This document shows positions 37,401 through 50,600 of a stretch of DNA of 64,000 nucleotides, piece after piece. The stretch covers positions 62,001 to 126,000 of the forward strand of contig JADHYV010000010.1 in NCBI GenBank assembly GCA_027604705.1, written 5' to 3'. Source of the DNA: Allomyces arbusculus (taxonomy: Eukaryota > Blastocladiomycota > Blastocladiomycetes > Blastocladiales > Blastocladiaceae). The notes beneath the pieces were generated by a model. That model saw only the letters and a list, made by a program, of their open reading frames with translations. It had not been told where the DNA came from and made no database searches. Every line of letters starts with the position of its first letter. Position 1 is the stretch's first letter. Both the position numbers and the translations under genes were made by a program.

Positions 37401-40400
37401 CACGTTCCCGTTGCCCCTATCGGACACGGACATCACCGTCCTGACCATGGCACTAACCCGCGCGCTGACCGCCGGCGCCGGCCTCGACCGGCCCGTGCGC
37501 GCGTTCCCCGACGCGCCCGTCGCCGCAGGCCCAAGCGCGCACAAACTCGCGCGCACTATTCTCGCCGAAATCATTGCCCCACACGAAATGGCCGTTGGCG
37601 CGATGCGGCTGCAGGACGCCGACGTGCGCGCGTCACCCGCGCTCGCAACGCTGGTGCGGAAGTACTTGACCGAGTGGGTCCCGGCGGCGCTGGGACTCGG
37701 CGGGATTCCCGTCGCTGGGGGGGCGATGGTGCCGCTCGCGCTGGAGACCGTCGTCGGAACGGACGGACGGCGTGCGGTGCGGTGGGTCGCAGACACGCCG
37801 CAGGCGGCGCAAGCCGCCAACTGGCTGTACCCCGGTCTCAGCGAGGAAGTCGTCATGCTGCGCCGTGCGGCCGAGGAGGCAGCCGAGCCGGCGCGCGTCC
37901 AGCAAATGGCCGCGGCCGTGCCTGACGACGCGCCGTCGCCGCAGTCCCGCGGCACCGACACGAACGGCGGCGCGCCCACGACCGCGATCGACGGTGACGT
38001 CCTCGCGGAACTATCGACCATCGCGAACCGCAACCTGTGCATGGCCCTCTTCGCCGCGGCCTACACCGACCACCGCGCGCACCCAACGCGCGCAATTTAC
38101 CATTCCGACTTCCCGCTGCCGCTCAGCCCCACGCACCAGGCACAGATCGTCGACCACCTCGTCTCCACCCTCGGCGACCACCTGAGTCTCCGGCTGCCGT
38201 TCCTCATCGAGTCCAAGTCGACCACGACACAGGTCGTGATCGACCGCCGCCGCACGATCCGACTCGTCTTGTCGGACCTCGGCACGTCGGGGACGCGCGG
38301 GCGCGCGTTGCTGAGCAAGACCCCGCACATGCACCCGTCCGTACGGCAGGCCGTGGAGCGGTACGTGACCGCGTGGATCCCTGCGGTCACAGAGTTCCCG
38401 GTGTTGGCAGACGCCGTGGGGGGTGTCGCCGCGGTCCCGCCCGCGCTCGAGGTGTGTGAGAGTGAGGATGGGGCCCGGGTGTTGCGCTGGACGGGCGCGA
38501 CGCAGCGGGCGGCGGTCGCGGCGAGTGGGTTGTTTGCGGAGAAGGGCAGGAAGCCGCGGGGTTTGGCCCACCCGACGGCCGATGTAGAGCCGAGCACACC
38601 ATTCCCGTACGTTGGTTCGACTGGGGCTGTGCGGAGAGGTCAGTTTCTCACCTGCTGTTGGATTGGTTCTAGGCCGCCGCTCGCAAGTCGGTCGAGTAAG
38701 GGCACGGACGGCGCCGATGCCGGTCCCGGATTCGAAGCGGAGGATGCGGTCCACGACCGGAACGAACTGATGCGCGAGGTCGACGCGAGGCGCGCAGTGC
38801 CCGACCAAGATGGAAGGATGCATGACCGCGAGGATGCGCAGCGCGACCAGGATGAGCCGATGCGCGAGGTCGATGCGGTGCCCGTCGAGTTCGACGCGGA
38901 TCGCGCCCAGAACGACGCGAATCGTGCCGAGGCTGACGCGAATCGCAGCGATGACGACGCACATCGCGACCATGAGACTGTTGTGCGCGCCCCCGCCAAC
39001 GCATCCCCCAGCCATACCGACGCAGCTCACGTCGAGACTGGCGCACTTGCTAGCTCCGTCGATGCCGCCGCCGCCGCGGCCTCCATCGACCCGGCGACCG
39101 AGTACTCGTCCGTCCGCATGCGCAACGCGTGCATCGCCCTCTTCTCTGCCGTCTATGACGACCAGCGCACGAACCCTACGCGCGCCATTTACCAGACCAC
39201 CTACCCGCTGCCGCTCATCGACCACCACCGCGCGCAACTCGTCGACCACCTGGCCACCCTTCTCGGCGCCCGCCTGAACCAGCGGCTCGCCTTTTTCGTC
39301 GAGTCCAAGACCACCGTCGCGATCGACCGGCGCCGCACGATTCGCTTAGTTCTCGCCGAACTGATTGTCGGCAAATGCTTTACCACAGGGTCAAGACCGT
39401 CGCTTAGCAAAGTCCCGCACCGCCACCTGCTTGTCACGCAGTATCTCGAGCGGTACTTGACCGCGTGGATTCCGGCGGTCGTGGGGAAGGCGGGGTTCCC
39501 GGTCCCGGCGGGCCTACTTCCCGTGGACGCAATTCCGGGCGTGCTGGACGTGGACGTGGGCGAGGACGGGCAGCAAGTGATGCGCTGGGCTAATTTGCCG
39601 GAGCGGGGCGCGGCGGCGGCAAGTGCGTTGTTGGCGGAAACGGCCAAGCAGTCGCGGGATTCAAGTCGCACGCCGCAACGGTCGCGGGAGTCGAGCAGTG
39701 CCGCAGAGCGGGCCGACGCGCAGGCGAGCGCACCGCACACGCCAACGGAACCGTACGTCTTTCGACTGCCATCTTTGTCTCCCGCATTTCAACGGTGTTG
39801 ACCATTTGCACTTTGTCTAGCCCGCAACCGGCCGCCGCCCTGCCGGGTCTGGGCACGGCGCTCAGAACCAGCGCCCCGCACGAAAACCCTGTCGTCGAGG
39901 AGGATCATCATCTGACGGTGGGGCCGACGGCAGGCGACGTCGACGAAGCCCACGGCCAGGACAACGCAGTTCGTGGCCAAGAGGATGCCGTCAATCGCCA
40001 GAACGGCGCGGTTCGTGACCAGGACAATGCCGTCGAGGGCCAGGACGACGAAATCCGCTCCCTAGTCAATGCGCTCCACGGCTGCGTCGACGCGGTAGGC
40101 GACCGGGACGACGCAGTTGGCGACCAGGACATGGCCGAAGACTACGAGCCCGGCGAGATCTGCGACTATATTGATTCTGCTCGTGACAATGTCGGCGTGG
40201 TTGGCGAGCGCGTCGATGCGGTGCACGGTCGAGAAGAGCCGATTGACGGCCAGGAGAAGGCCGAAGCTGAGAAACCCGGCGAGATTCGCGACCAAGTTGA
40301 CCCTGTTCACGACGAGGTCGGTGTGATGGGCGAGCATGCTGACCCTGTGCACGACCGTCATGAGGCGAACGGTGACAAGGATACCGCTGAGGCCGATGAG

Positions 40401-43400
40401 CCCAGCGAGATCCGCGGCCACACCAGCCCTGCTCGTGCGCAAATTAGTGCGGGACGCAAACAAGACGACGTGGTGCATGACCCAGAAACCCCAGTGCACG
40501 ACCAGTGCGACGCCGCCCAGCACCCGGCGGAAGCGGCTCACGACCAAGTTGGTGAGTTTGCCGGTCAGGAAGATACTGTTAATCAAGAGGCCACCGTCAG
40601 ACCAGCCATCGAGTTCACCTGGACTGCCAACTGCAACCTGTGCATTGCCCTGTTTGCCGCCGCCTACGACGATCAGTGCGCCAACCCGACGCGGTCGATT
40701 TACCAGGCCGAGTACTCATTCCCGCTCAGCGAAGCCGACACGACGCTGCTCGTCGACCATTTCTCGTTCATTCTCGGCGCCCGGCTCAGTGCGCGCCTGT
40801 CAGCGTTCACCAGCCCTACCACCCTCAACTGGCGCCGCACAATCCGCGTCGTCTTGGCGGACCTGATTGCTGAAACCGTGGCCTCACCCGCCTCAATCCC
40901 AACACTCGGCAAGTCCCCTCACCAGCACCCGGCCGTGCTGCACGCGATCAAGCAGTACCTGACCGCGTGGATCCCGGCAATCGCGGGCCAAGCTGAGTTC
41001 GCGATCCAGCCGGGCGTGGCCACCGTCAATGCCATTCCCGGCGTCCTCGAAGTGCAAGACCGCGACGACGGGCACCGTGTCTTGCAGTGGAAGAACTTGC
41101 CTGCGCAGTGCAGCGACGCCGCCAGGGCCTTTTTGCGAAGCACGGTCAGGCGGTCGAAAGATTCGAGCCGCACACCGCAGCGGCCCGTGTCGCTGCCGAG
41201 CAGGCCGTACCAGCCGGAGGGCTCGAGTCCCGCGAGCGCAGTGCCTGCGGTCGAGATTCACGCTGATGTCGCGCACGGGCTCGCCGACGCAGCACACGAT
41301 CGGGACGACGCGATTGTGGGTCAGGACGCGGCTGGCCGCGACGAGTCCGATGGTGCGGCCCACGACCACGGTGGTCCCGCTCGTGACGTGCAGGCCACCC
41401 GTATCGTCCGCGAGCACGCTGACGACGAGGATCGCCGTCAAGACCCGGTGGTTTACGATACCGCGGCCCTCGACCAAGACGGTGTGGCTCGCGACCAGGA
41501 TCGCACCAATGGTGGGGCAAGTGGCACGGCCCACTCGGGCTCCGCGGCGAGCGAAGCCCTAGCGATTGGCAACTATAACGTGTGCATTGCTCTCTTTGCC
41601 GCCGCGTACGACGACCAGAGCACCAACCCAACAAACGCAATTTACCAGACCGAGTTCCCGCAGCCGCTCACCGATGAGCACCGTGCTCTGCTGGTTCAAC
41701 ACTTCACGTCGATTCTCGGCGACCGGCTGAACATGCGCATGACCGCGTTTACCAGCACCGGCGCGATCAGCAAAAAGCGCACCATTCGCGCCGTCTTGAC
41801 GGAACTGTATACCGACGCGAGCCTGGGCCGCGGCGCGTTCCAGGCGCTCGGCAAGTCGCCACACACGCACCCGGCCGTGCAGCAGCAGTTGAATCGGTAC
41901 ATAACGGCGTGGATTCCAGCTGCAGTAGGGTCGCCGGGGTTCCCAATTCAGACCAACGAACTGACCGTTGCGGCGATTCCGAGCGTGCTGGAAGTGCATG
42001 ATTGCGACGATGGGCAGCACATCCTCCGCTGGGTCAATGTGTTCGAGCGCTGTGGTGCCACTGCCAATGTGTTTTTTGCGAACACAGTAAAGCGGTCCAG
42101 ACGCTCGAGCCTGATGCCGCAACAGGTTGACGTGCAGCCAGGCGCGCCGCAGCAGACCGATCTGCCGCCGAGCACGCCGCGTCCTTCGGAGTCGTACGTC
42201 GTTTGGCTGGAACCTCTTCATGTATTTGGTGTGAACGATCTAACCCACATTGTCGCGTCTTCTCTTTGCTGCGTAGACCAGAACCGGCAGTGCGAACGGA
42301 TCCGGGCACCTCTGGGCCAAACGATGACCACAACACGGTGGAGCAGAGCGTAAACGACGTTCACATGGTCCACGACGTGGGCGCGACACGTGGCATGGCC
42401 TACGTGACCGAGGGCCATATCGATGCAACCCACCGCCAGGTCGTCGAGACCGAGGCCCATGTCGACGCGGGTCAGATGCCGGTCGATTCCGTCGACGACG
42501 AGGTCAACGTGGACCTGGCCACCGAGCTCACGACGACGAGCAACTGCAACGTGTGCATTGCCTTGTTTGCAGCTGCCTACGACGACCAGCGCAACAACCC
42601 GGCGCGACCGATTTACCAGTCCGAGTATTCGCTGCCGCTCACCGATTCGGATACGGCGCAACTCGTTGACCATTTCATGACAATTCTTGGCGAAAAGGCC
42701 GACTTGCCACTGGCGGCGTTTACCACTGAGGCCACCACCCACAGGCGACGCACGATCCGCGTGATTTTGGCCGAACTGGCCAGGGGCGGCGTGACTCGTG
42801 GCGCGTTCCAACATCTCAGCAAGACGGCTCAATTGCACCGTATCGTGCGGCAAGCGATTGAGCGGTACTTGACGACGTGGATTCCCGCCGTCAAAGACTT
42901 GCCTGGGTTCCCGATCCAGGCTGGCATCATGCCCGTCGACGTTATCCCGAACGTGCTCGAGTGCGGCGTGCGTGATGATGGGCAGCAAGTGCTGCGATGG
43001 GTGAGTCTCCCGGATCGGTGTGGCGCAACGGCTAGCGCCGTCATTTGTGCACTCGCCAAGCAATCACCAGACTCGCGCACCACCGCGCTGGCGCAGTCTA
43101 CTTACGACGCGAGTGCACAGCGCTTTCCAACTCAGTACGTGTTCGGTATTGATGATTGCTTTTGGGTAGAAGCGATGTTCACACGCATTGTTCTTGTCTC
43201 TAGACGGCCGCCGACTGCACCGAGTTCGCGACCGTCAAGCTCCGACGCTCACGATGATAATCTCGTGCGCAACGCAGCCAAAGCTGTGGGTGACGAGAAC
43301 CCTACAGCGACTGAGCCGGATCCCGTGCCGCTCAACGGTAACCCAGCCCCCGTGTCTTTTGCATCAGGCAATGGCATTGCAGTTGATGCACGGCCGGCTC

Positions 43401-46400
43401 TCGACCAAGACTCGGATGCCAATCTTTCTTCCCTTGACGATGCTTTCGAGGACAACAAGACCAATGGCGTGAAGGACGAGCCACTAACGCCCGAACTGAT
43501 GCCAATCGACAAGGACAACCTGTGCATTGCCCTATTTGCCGCCACGCACGACGATCAGCGCATGAACCCGACGCGCGTCATTTACCAGGACGAATACCCG
43601 TTGCCGCTCTCCGACCAGCACCTCGCGCTGCTCGCCGACCACTTGGCGCTGGTTCTCGGCGATCGGCTGAACATTCAACTCGCCTTTTTTGTCAAGTCCA
43701 AGACGGACGGATCGATTGACCGGCGCCGCACGATTCGCATGGTCTTGATGCAACTCATTGCCGGGCCACGCGCGCGCGTCGTTCGCAAAACCACTCATGG
43801 CGCGGCGCCGCACCTCAACCCGGCCGTCCGGCAGCAGATTGAGCGGTATCTGACAACGTGGATTCCTGCCATTGAGGTCTCACCGGGGTTCCCGATCCAG
43901 ACCGTGGCCTTTCCCGTTGCAGCCATTCCAGGCGTCCTCGAACGGTATGACCGCGACGATGGTAACTCGGTTTTGCGCTGGGTCAACCTGCCCGACCGGT
44001 GCAGCACCGCGGCGGAAGCGTTTTCGTGCGACATGGGCACCCAGCGCTCTCAAGCGGTGCTGCCCTGCGCCAAGCCGAGCGCACCACTGCCTGGTGAGGT
44101 GAGTCCTCCTTACCAGGTCGAAAACGGGCCCGCCGAGCTGGACTTTGCCTTGGCCTCGACCCGTGATTCGTTATTGGCGTCGGACTGGGCACTCGGCAAT
44201 TTCGGGATGCTCGTTTGGTCAGCCGTCGCCGACGACCGGCGGCGCGACTCGACTCGCGCGATCTACGGCAAGTCTTTCGCGCCCACTGCGAACAAGGGGC
44301 TGAACCAGAAGCAACGCGACGAGCTTGTTGCTCACATTGTACAATGCTGCGAGGCCGCTCACGCACAGGTCGTTTGGCAAGTACCGCCGCCTGGCTCTGA
44401 GCAGCAAATTCTCGTTGCCATGACCGTGCCAGACGCGCTGCTGCTGCTCGTGAACCCGGTCCGCAAAATGGGTCCCCCACGGTCCGCCCGGCTTCACACG
44501 TTTGCGACCGAATACCTGGCGGCAGTTTTGGGCCCGCGCTCCGCTTCGGCCTGGATTACCCCTTCTGGTCGTGCAATTCCGCGCATTCTCGCCCACGACC
44601 CGGCCACCCTTGGCGGGCCCTTGGCGTGGAGTGCGCAACTCGCGTCGTCGACAGTCTCGTTTTGGGCTCCTGAAGGAACTGCGCCAGTCGAGCTCAAGCA
44701 GGTCCAGTTGCTGCGGCCCAAGGCGGCTAGGTCGGCAAGTACCCCCCGCGCATCGACGTCAACGTCCGCGGCTGCAAGTTTAAGTACTGTTCACGGAACG
44801 CGTCCGGTCCGTCCAATCCTCATTTCTCTTGGTCACCCTTGTCTCGTTTCTCATTTATTCTGTCCTGCCAAACAGACTCGTCAAGTCACGACGGACAGTG
44901 TCGCTGCACCCGGCTTCACAGCCACCAAGCAGCTTCCGGCAGCCGGTTTCACAGCAACCGTGCTTCCACCAGCCGAACTCACGGCATTGGGCAATTCGTG
45001 CTATGCAAGACTTTGCGAATTGGTCGCACAGCTCGAAGAACATATGCTCGTGACGCTCCGCCTGCCGGCGAACCGCGACAACACGGACGCGATCATGACC
45101 GCGTGGGAGTCGCACGTGAAGCGCGTCGCCCACGCCGAAACTCACACCGTGGACGCTGCATCGCTGTCGCTGGCCCCAAGCGCTGACGTGACCGTGCACG
45201 ACGTGGCGCGGTTCCTGGCAGCGTTCCTTGCCTCGCAGCTCGCCACCAAGTTTTTGGATGACTTTTGGCCGTTTGCTGGCGTTGATTTCGAGTCGATCTG
45301 CGACACGGTGCACGACGTGATTCAATCCATTTACGAGCTGGCCGAGAACCCGCACGACGAGCTCGTCTACGTGTCTGACTTGTACGATAATCGCGCGCCG
45401 TGGGCGCAGGTCATGCATGCTGCGCTAGACGCGACGTGGGACCTGCTCCGCACACTGCATGTGCACCGCGCGCCGGGATTGGCGGTCGATGTCGTGCGTG
45501 ATGCGATGCTCGAATTCGTCATGGTTCTCGCGACACTCGCGCGCGTCGGTATTCGTGTCGATTTCCCAGCGCTCGGGTGCATTTTCGACGAGAAGAGCAT
45601 GGTCAAGTTCAGGTCGCCGTTGTTCGTGACCACCCCCAGTTGCGACCAGGGCGAACAGCTGTTTGTCGTGGCCGCGGTCGCGCCGTGGCTCACGCACGAT
45701 GGCGAGCACGTCGTCCCGCGCGGCGCCGAAGTCGTTTGCTGGCGGTCGCGGAGGTTTGACGACGCTGAACGCGTGTGGGCCGCGCAGTTGGGCGGCTCGG
45801 AGGGCTGGACGCTGCCCGCAGCCGTGCCGGAAATGATGGACTTTGATCAGTGGCTGTTCACGGATCCAGTGGAGACGCCGAGTTCTCTCAAGGCGCCCGA
45901 TTTCGTTCGAAGCCCGAAGCTGCCGCTGACCTTGCCGACGCCCCCACATCGGCCAACCGGGCTCGACGCGCCGGCCAATTTCGTTGGCGCGCGGGGCGAC
46001 GTGGGCAATGCTGCTCGGACCAGAAAGCGGTCACGGTCAGCGACGCCTGTGCGCACTACAGGAGAAGTCTGTGTTGACTGTGGCGAGTCGGAGGCGTACC
46101 AATGGCGGGAGGATCCGACCAGTGGCAACTGGGCGTGCAACGCCTGTCGGCTCCGGCGCCTGCGCGCGGCCAGGTTTGTGCCGTCAGCGCCTCGATCTCG
46201 CAATGCACCGAGCCCGATGCCACGTGCGTCAAGCGGGTCGCACCGAAGACGTGACGACGCCTATGGCGCGGATTCAAGTCGAGGTGCGCCCGAGTACGCC
46301 CTTCGTCTGGGCGAGGACGGGTTGGACGGACTCAGTAAGCGACGCCGCACTTGTTCGCCGGTGCCGCCGCCGCCGCCACCACCGCGCTCTTCGAGTCAGA

Positions 46401-47185
46401 CTAGCCGCCAACTTCGGCCGTCGCCCACGGGAAGGCCATGTGTTGGCTGCCAAGTGGCGGCCAGCAAGCTGTTGTACGAAGAGGACCGGTATTGCGCAAG
46501 CTGCGGGAACAAGCGGATTCACGAGCGCAGGCACTCGCTATTGCTCGATGGCCGCGGCCGCAGCCGAACTGGCACTTCACCGTCGCGATCGAGCGTGCCG
46601 CACCGTCGAGATCGCGCGCGCGACGAGGCCCACCCCTCAGGCAGCAATGGCGCTGGCGCTGCCTGCGATCGCCGCCGCGTTTCCGAGCACCGGCTTGCCG
46701 ATGCGTGCTCGCCCAAGCGGCGGCGCACGTCGACGCTGCGCTGCGCCTGTGGCGTTACCGGTGCGGCCGACGACGCGACTTGGTTCCGCGACGCGGCGGG
46801 CAACCCCGCATGCCGCGCGTGCCATGACCGGACTCGGGCGCGCCCGCTGGTGGCGACGATGCTGTACACTGTGCCCATGACGCCGCAGCCGAGTCCAGCC
46901 TCGGTGTCGGTCACGGCCACCAGTATATTGCTGCCGGGCACGCCGTCGCAGACGCAGCCGGGCTCCGTGACGTGGCCAATTTCGGCTACCGCAACACCTG
47001 CCGACTCGAATGCGGGCGCTGGTCGTGGTGGTGGTAGTGCAGGCGCGAGTGCGGGGCTCTCCCCATCGATGCTGGCCCACTCACTGATTGCGCGTATGTT
47101 TGCGAATGGGATGAGAACACTGGCACGCGCGCTGAGCGGGAGGGATGCGCCGGGGAACCCGGAGCCGCCGAATCCGGAGGCGTGA
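34474..47185 (+). CDS. Gene A: giant protein with ten D domains, helical domain and zinc fingers
   Basis: Seven exons (34474-34669, 34754-38606, 38673-39752, 39821-42193, 42277-43134, 43204-44788, 44876-47185) encode 4,084 residues. I do not recognise the family. The N-terminus is basic (MPPKRRGTAPVTRRKSARLA), a likely nuclear signal. Ten D domains follow, joined by Pro-rich or charged Asp/His/Val linkers. Then comes a helical domain (44977-45620; LCELVAQLEEHMLVTLRLPA, RAPGLAVDVVRDAMLEF). Three fingers end the protein: a GATA-like one (46070), a short-loop CxxC-14-CxxC one (46439) and a CxC-type one (46742). Four introns between D domains are all phase 2 and mostly start GTACGT; the one before the helical domain is phase 0. 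The first intron (34670-34753) is supported by the matching position in genes B and C but is also open in frame. The function is unknown; a nuclear scaffold is a guess. Confidence 0.8.
34951..44690 (+). repeat. Ten D-domain copies of gene A
   Basis: Approximate copies: 34951-35595, 36379-36990, 37300-37850, 38002-38550, 39086-39640, 40606-41145, 41548-42090, 42520-43060, 43489-44040 and the divergent 44173-44690. The common pattern is NxCIALFxAAYDDQ, then NPTRxIYQ and YPLPL, then DRRRTIRxVLxEL, then HPAVRQxIERYLTxWIPA, then GFPI, AIPxVLE and DDGQxVLRW. Copies 1-3 open with ADGNLC. Copies 4-9 are shorter and closer to one another. Copy 10 opens NFGMLVWSAVADD and ends VSFWAPE. Confidence 0.9.
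39954..40508 (+). repeat. 7-residue and 42-residue nested coding repeat in gene A linker
   Basis: Seven-residue units (21 bases) run from 39954: GQDNAVR, GQEDAVN, RQNGAVR, DQDNAVE, GQDDEIR and weaker ones. From 40131 the register becomes three 42-residue units (126 bases each: 40131-40256, 40257-40382, 40383-40508) marked by EPGEI or EPSEI. Forty-two is six times seven, so the long unit seems to have grown from the short one. The linker is acidic and hydrophilic. Confidence 0.85.
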
Positions 47186-47633
47186 TTCGACCGGCAAGGG
47201 CGGGATGCTGGTGCAGCGGGGCTTGGCGGGATGGTGCAGGCCGCGGACGTACGGCCTGCCGTGGTGCGCCGCAGGTCGCGGGCAGGAAGTTTTTGTGTGT
47301 ACACTGTTTTTTGGAAAAAGGCGAGCCGTCTTCGGCCATGGTCGTTATTTCACGAGGCAAGGCGCAGGGCACCGGCAGGACAAGGTCCGGCGAACCACAA
47401 TGTGACAAACGGTGATGTGACTTGAGAGGGGACAGCAGTCCAAGTCCAGGCCCTGGTCCAAATCTGTGTGAGCAAAAAGTCAGCAAAAAGTCACGAAGCC
47501 AAGTCCATTCTTTCTTTGCATTTCTTTTTGGAAACAACGTTTTGGACGCACCATTGCCCAACTAACTACTCGCGTCGCCGCTTTCTCCCCGCGACGGTCA
47601 AGAAAGACGAGCAAACTCACCAGCCGATTCGAC
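47186..47633. other. Spacer between genes A and B
   Basis: 448 bases hold the 3' end of gene A and the promoter of gene B. A 12-base direct repeat (GCAAAAAGTCA-type) lies near 47476-47500. Bases just before the gene B start correspond to the segment before gene C. No TATA box or separate gene is evident. Confidence 0.55.
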
Positions 47634-50600
47634 ATGAACTCACCAGCGCGCACGGCACTCGCCGCCGTGCGTGAAGGCCATCGAGCCGACGACCAGGGCG
47701 ACCAGGGCGACGACGCCTTCGCCCATGTCCAACCTGAGCACGACCACGACGACGACGGCCCGGCCAGCAACCGACCGCCCACGACTCAGAACCCGCTGCC
47801 GCCGCAATCTATGGTATCAACGACCGACGGAATGATGGCGCGGGCCGCAGGCATGCAATACAGCGGTGACCGCGAAGCGGCACCACAAGCTGAACGGTGG
47901 GCGGCAGCACGCAGCCACAACACTGCAGAGGTTGCAACTACCACAACATCCGTTTTGCACGTTCAAGGAAGTAACAGCATTGGAAGCGATGGTATTATCG
48001 CACCGCCTTGAAGAACGATTGTCACTGGTGTGGTGCTCCTGATGCTCGTTTGACAGATGTAGCCCGCAGTCCATTTGACGTTGCGACGTGGCGGCAAGAA
48101 GCAGGCACGATTGCACGCACGGAAGGTATTTTACTATTTAACCGTCATCTCTCGCTATCTGGTGCAGAGGGTCAATGATTCGAATCGCGTCCCAACCACT
48201 TTAGCCAGCGAGAGCGGTCGCCCCAAACTCGCCGAGGGCATCATGCCAGTACCCACGTCTGTGACCCATGCCCTGGCGGGCGAGCGTCCTTCGCTGGCGC
48301 CAGGACCCGACGCGCGCACATCGCTCTCGGACTTGACCCAGACGGACGGCAACCTGTGCATTGCCCTGTTTGTCGCCACGTACCTTCATTTTTCGCGGCA
48401 TGCGGACCGACCCATTTTCCAGGAGTCGTACCCGCTGCCGCTGCCGGAAACGGTCGTGTCGGACTTGGTCGCGGCCTTGGTCGAGATGTTGTCGGTCAAG
48501 CACAGCCATCCCGACTGCGTGTTGCGCGTGCTCGAGGCCGTGCCGCGCGCCTTCGACAGCACGATCCGCTCGGCCAAAACCATGCGCAATGTTGTCCTCG
48601 ACGTTGCAATCCCGCCCACGACCAACAATTGGGCGCGGAACCGGCGCGCGCTGCAGAATCCGGAGCGCTCGATTGCCGTCGTCAATGCGATTCGGCGGTA
48701 CTTGACGGAGTGGCTGCCCACTTTGGTCGCGGCCGGCGGTATCCCGTGTCGCGTGGCCGCAAGCACTGCCAAGGAGCCAGTGATTTCCGCGATCCCGTGT
48801 ATTTTCAGTGCCGTGGAGGTCGGAGAGCACGGGTCACGGCGCGTCCGGTGGAATTTGGCGCGACCCGAGGCGAGTGTCGCGGCGCGCTACTTGTGTCCCA
48901 GTTTGAACGGCGAGAATGTGGCCGTTAGGGACCCGGAAATGGACGTGATGTTGGACGAGAGCGACGACGACGACGTCGGTCTGGACGTGGTTCCGCAACC
49001 GTCGCACTCTTCTCCTTTCGCAGCCAACACGCTGGCCCCGCCGCGACCGAAGACGGCTGTTGCTACCGCCGCTCTCGCCGCGCAAGCACCGCCGCCGCCT
49101 GCTGCGTCGGGACGCGACCCGCTCGCCAATTTGACGCCCGCCGACGGCAATTTGTGCGTCGCGCTCTTTGTCGCTATCCACACGGACCGGCGGCGTAACC
49201 CGGCGCGGCTCATTTACCAGCGCTCGTTCCCGCTCCCGATTCCGGCTGACGACGTGACCGACTTGGTCGAGGCGCTGTGCGACATTTTGAACCTGGGCAC
49301 GGGTCTCGACCGGCGCCTGCGCTCTTTTCCAGTCTCCGACACTGCGCATGGCCAAGGCGCACGCGCGATCCACGCGCAGCTGCGCGTGCGCAAGACCGTG
49401 CGCATCGCCCTGATCGAACACGTGCCGGGGTCCGCGGCACTCAACATTTCGGCGCGCCGGAAACTGGCCGATCAGGACCCGCACCGCACGCCTGTTGTGG
49501 TCGCCAAGATTCGCGAGTATGTGACGACGTGGGCCCCGGCCATGCTCGCCGCGCCCGCGCAGGGCCTGCCGTTCCTGATTTCTGACACGGTTGGCGTTAT
49601 AAAGTACCCGATTACCGCGATCCCGTGCGTGTTTGCGCTCGGTGAAGTGGATGGTGAAGGGCGGCGCACCGTGCGCTGGAATCAAGATGGCGCAGACGCG
49701 GCCCTGTTCTTGTACCCGGGGCTCGTGGACGAGTTGGGCTCGGCGGCGGCGGCCGCAGCGGGTGGTGAGAACGGCAGCGAGGCGAGCGGGGAGCCTGACG
49801 TGGGCATGCGCCATCAGCAGATCATGGATGGGGACCTGCTCCAGGGCGCAGCCTTCCTCCACCAGTACCCGCCAACGCCGACGCGCGCGCTGAACCGGCA
49901 CGACGTGCCCATGTCCATGACGCCCGCTGACGGCAATCTGTGCATTCTGCTGTTCGTCGCCGCTTACATGGACCGGCTCGCAGGCGCCGACCGGCCCTTC
50001 CACGGCAAACCGTTCCCGCTGCCCTTATCGGACGCCGACGTGTCCGTCTTGACCATGGCCCTGACGCGTGCGCTGACCTCTGGCGTCGGCCTCGACCGTG
50101 AATTACGCGCGTTCCCCGACGGGACCGCCACGTCATTGAGCATCCAGGCGCTCAGTACGCGGAAACCCGTCCGCACTCTTCTCGCAGTCGCCACAGGACC
50201 AACTGAAGCCACGCTCCAGGCTGTGGACGTGCACCGGTCAGTCACGCTCGCCGCGCGCATTCGCCGGTACCTGACCGAGTGGTTGCCTGTCTTGATCGAC
50301 TTCGGCGGCGTCCCATTCATCGGCTCGGAATCGACGGCCTCAGTGGCTAACATCCCGCTCGCGTTCGAGTTGGTTGTGGATGCCAATGGCCACCGCGCGA
50401 TGCGGTGGGTTACGACCATGCCAGTGACGGCGCACGCCGCGGAGGTTCTCTACATTGGCATGCGCGACGAAGTGGCTGCTTTGCGCCGTGCCGGCGCCCC
50501 GCGGGTCCCGGGCCCGATTGGTACGGCGCAGCCGGTCCAGCACGAGGCACTCGTGCCCTTGGCCAGCGACGCACCGAACTCGGACAGCAGAGATTGGTCG

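Noticed and set aside
48126-48167. 42-nt intron in gene B ending GGTGCAG
   Set aside because: It is shorter than all other introns, and the alternative 48126-48204 fits the phase and the matching intron of gene C.
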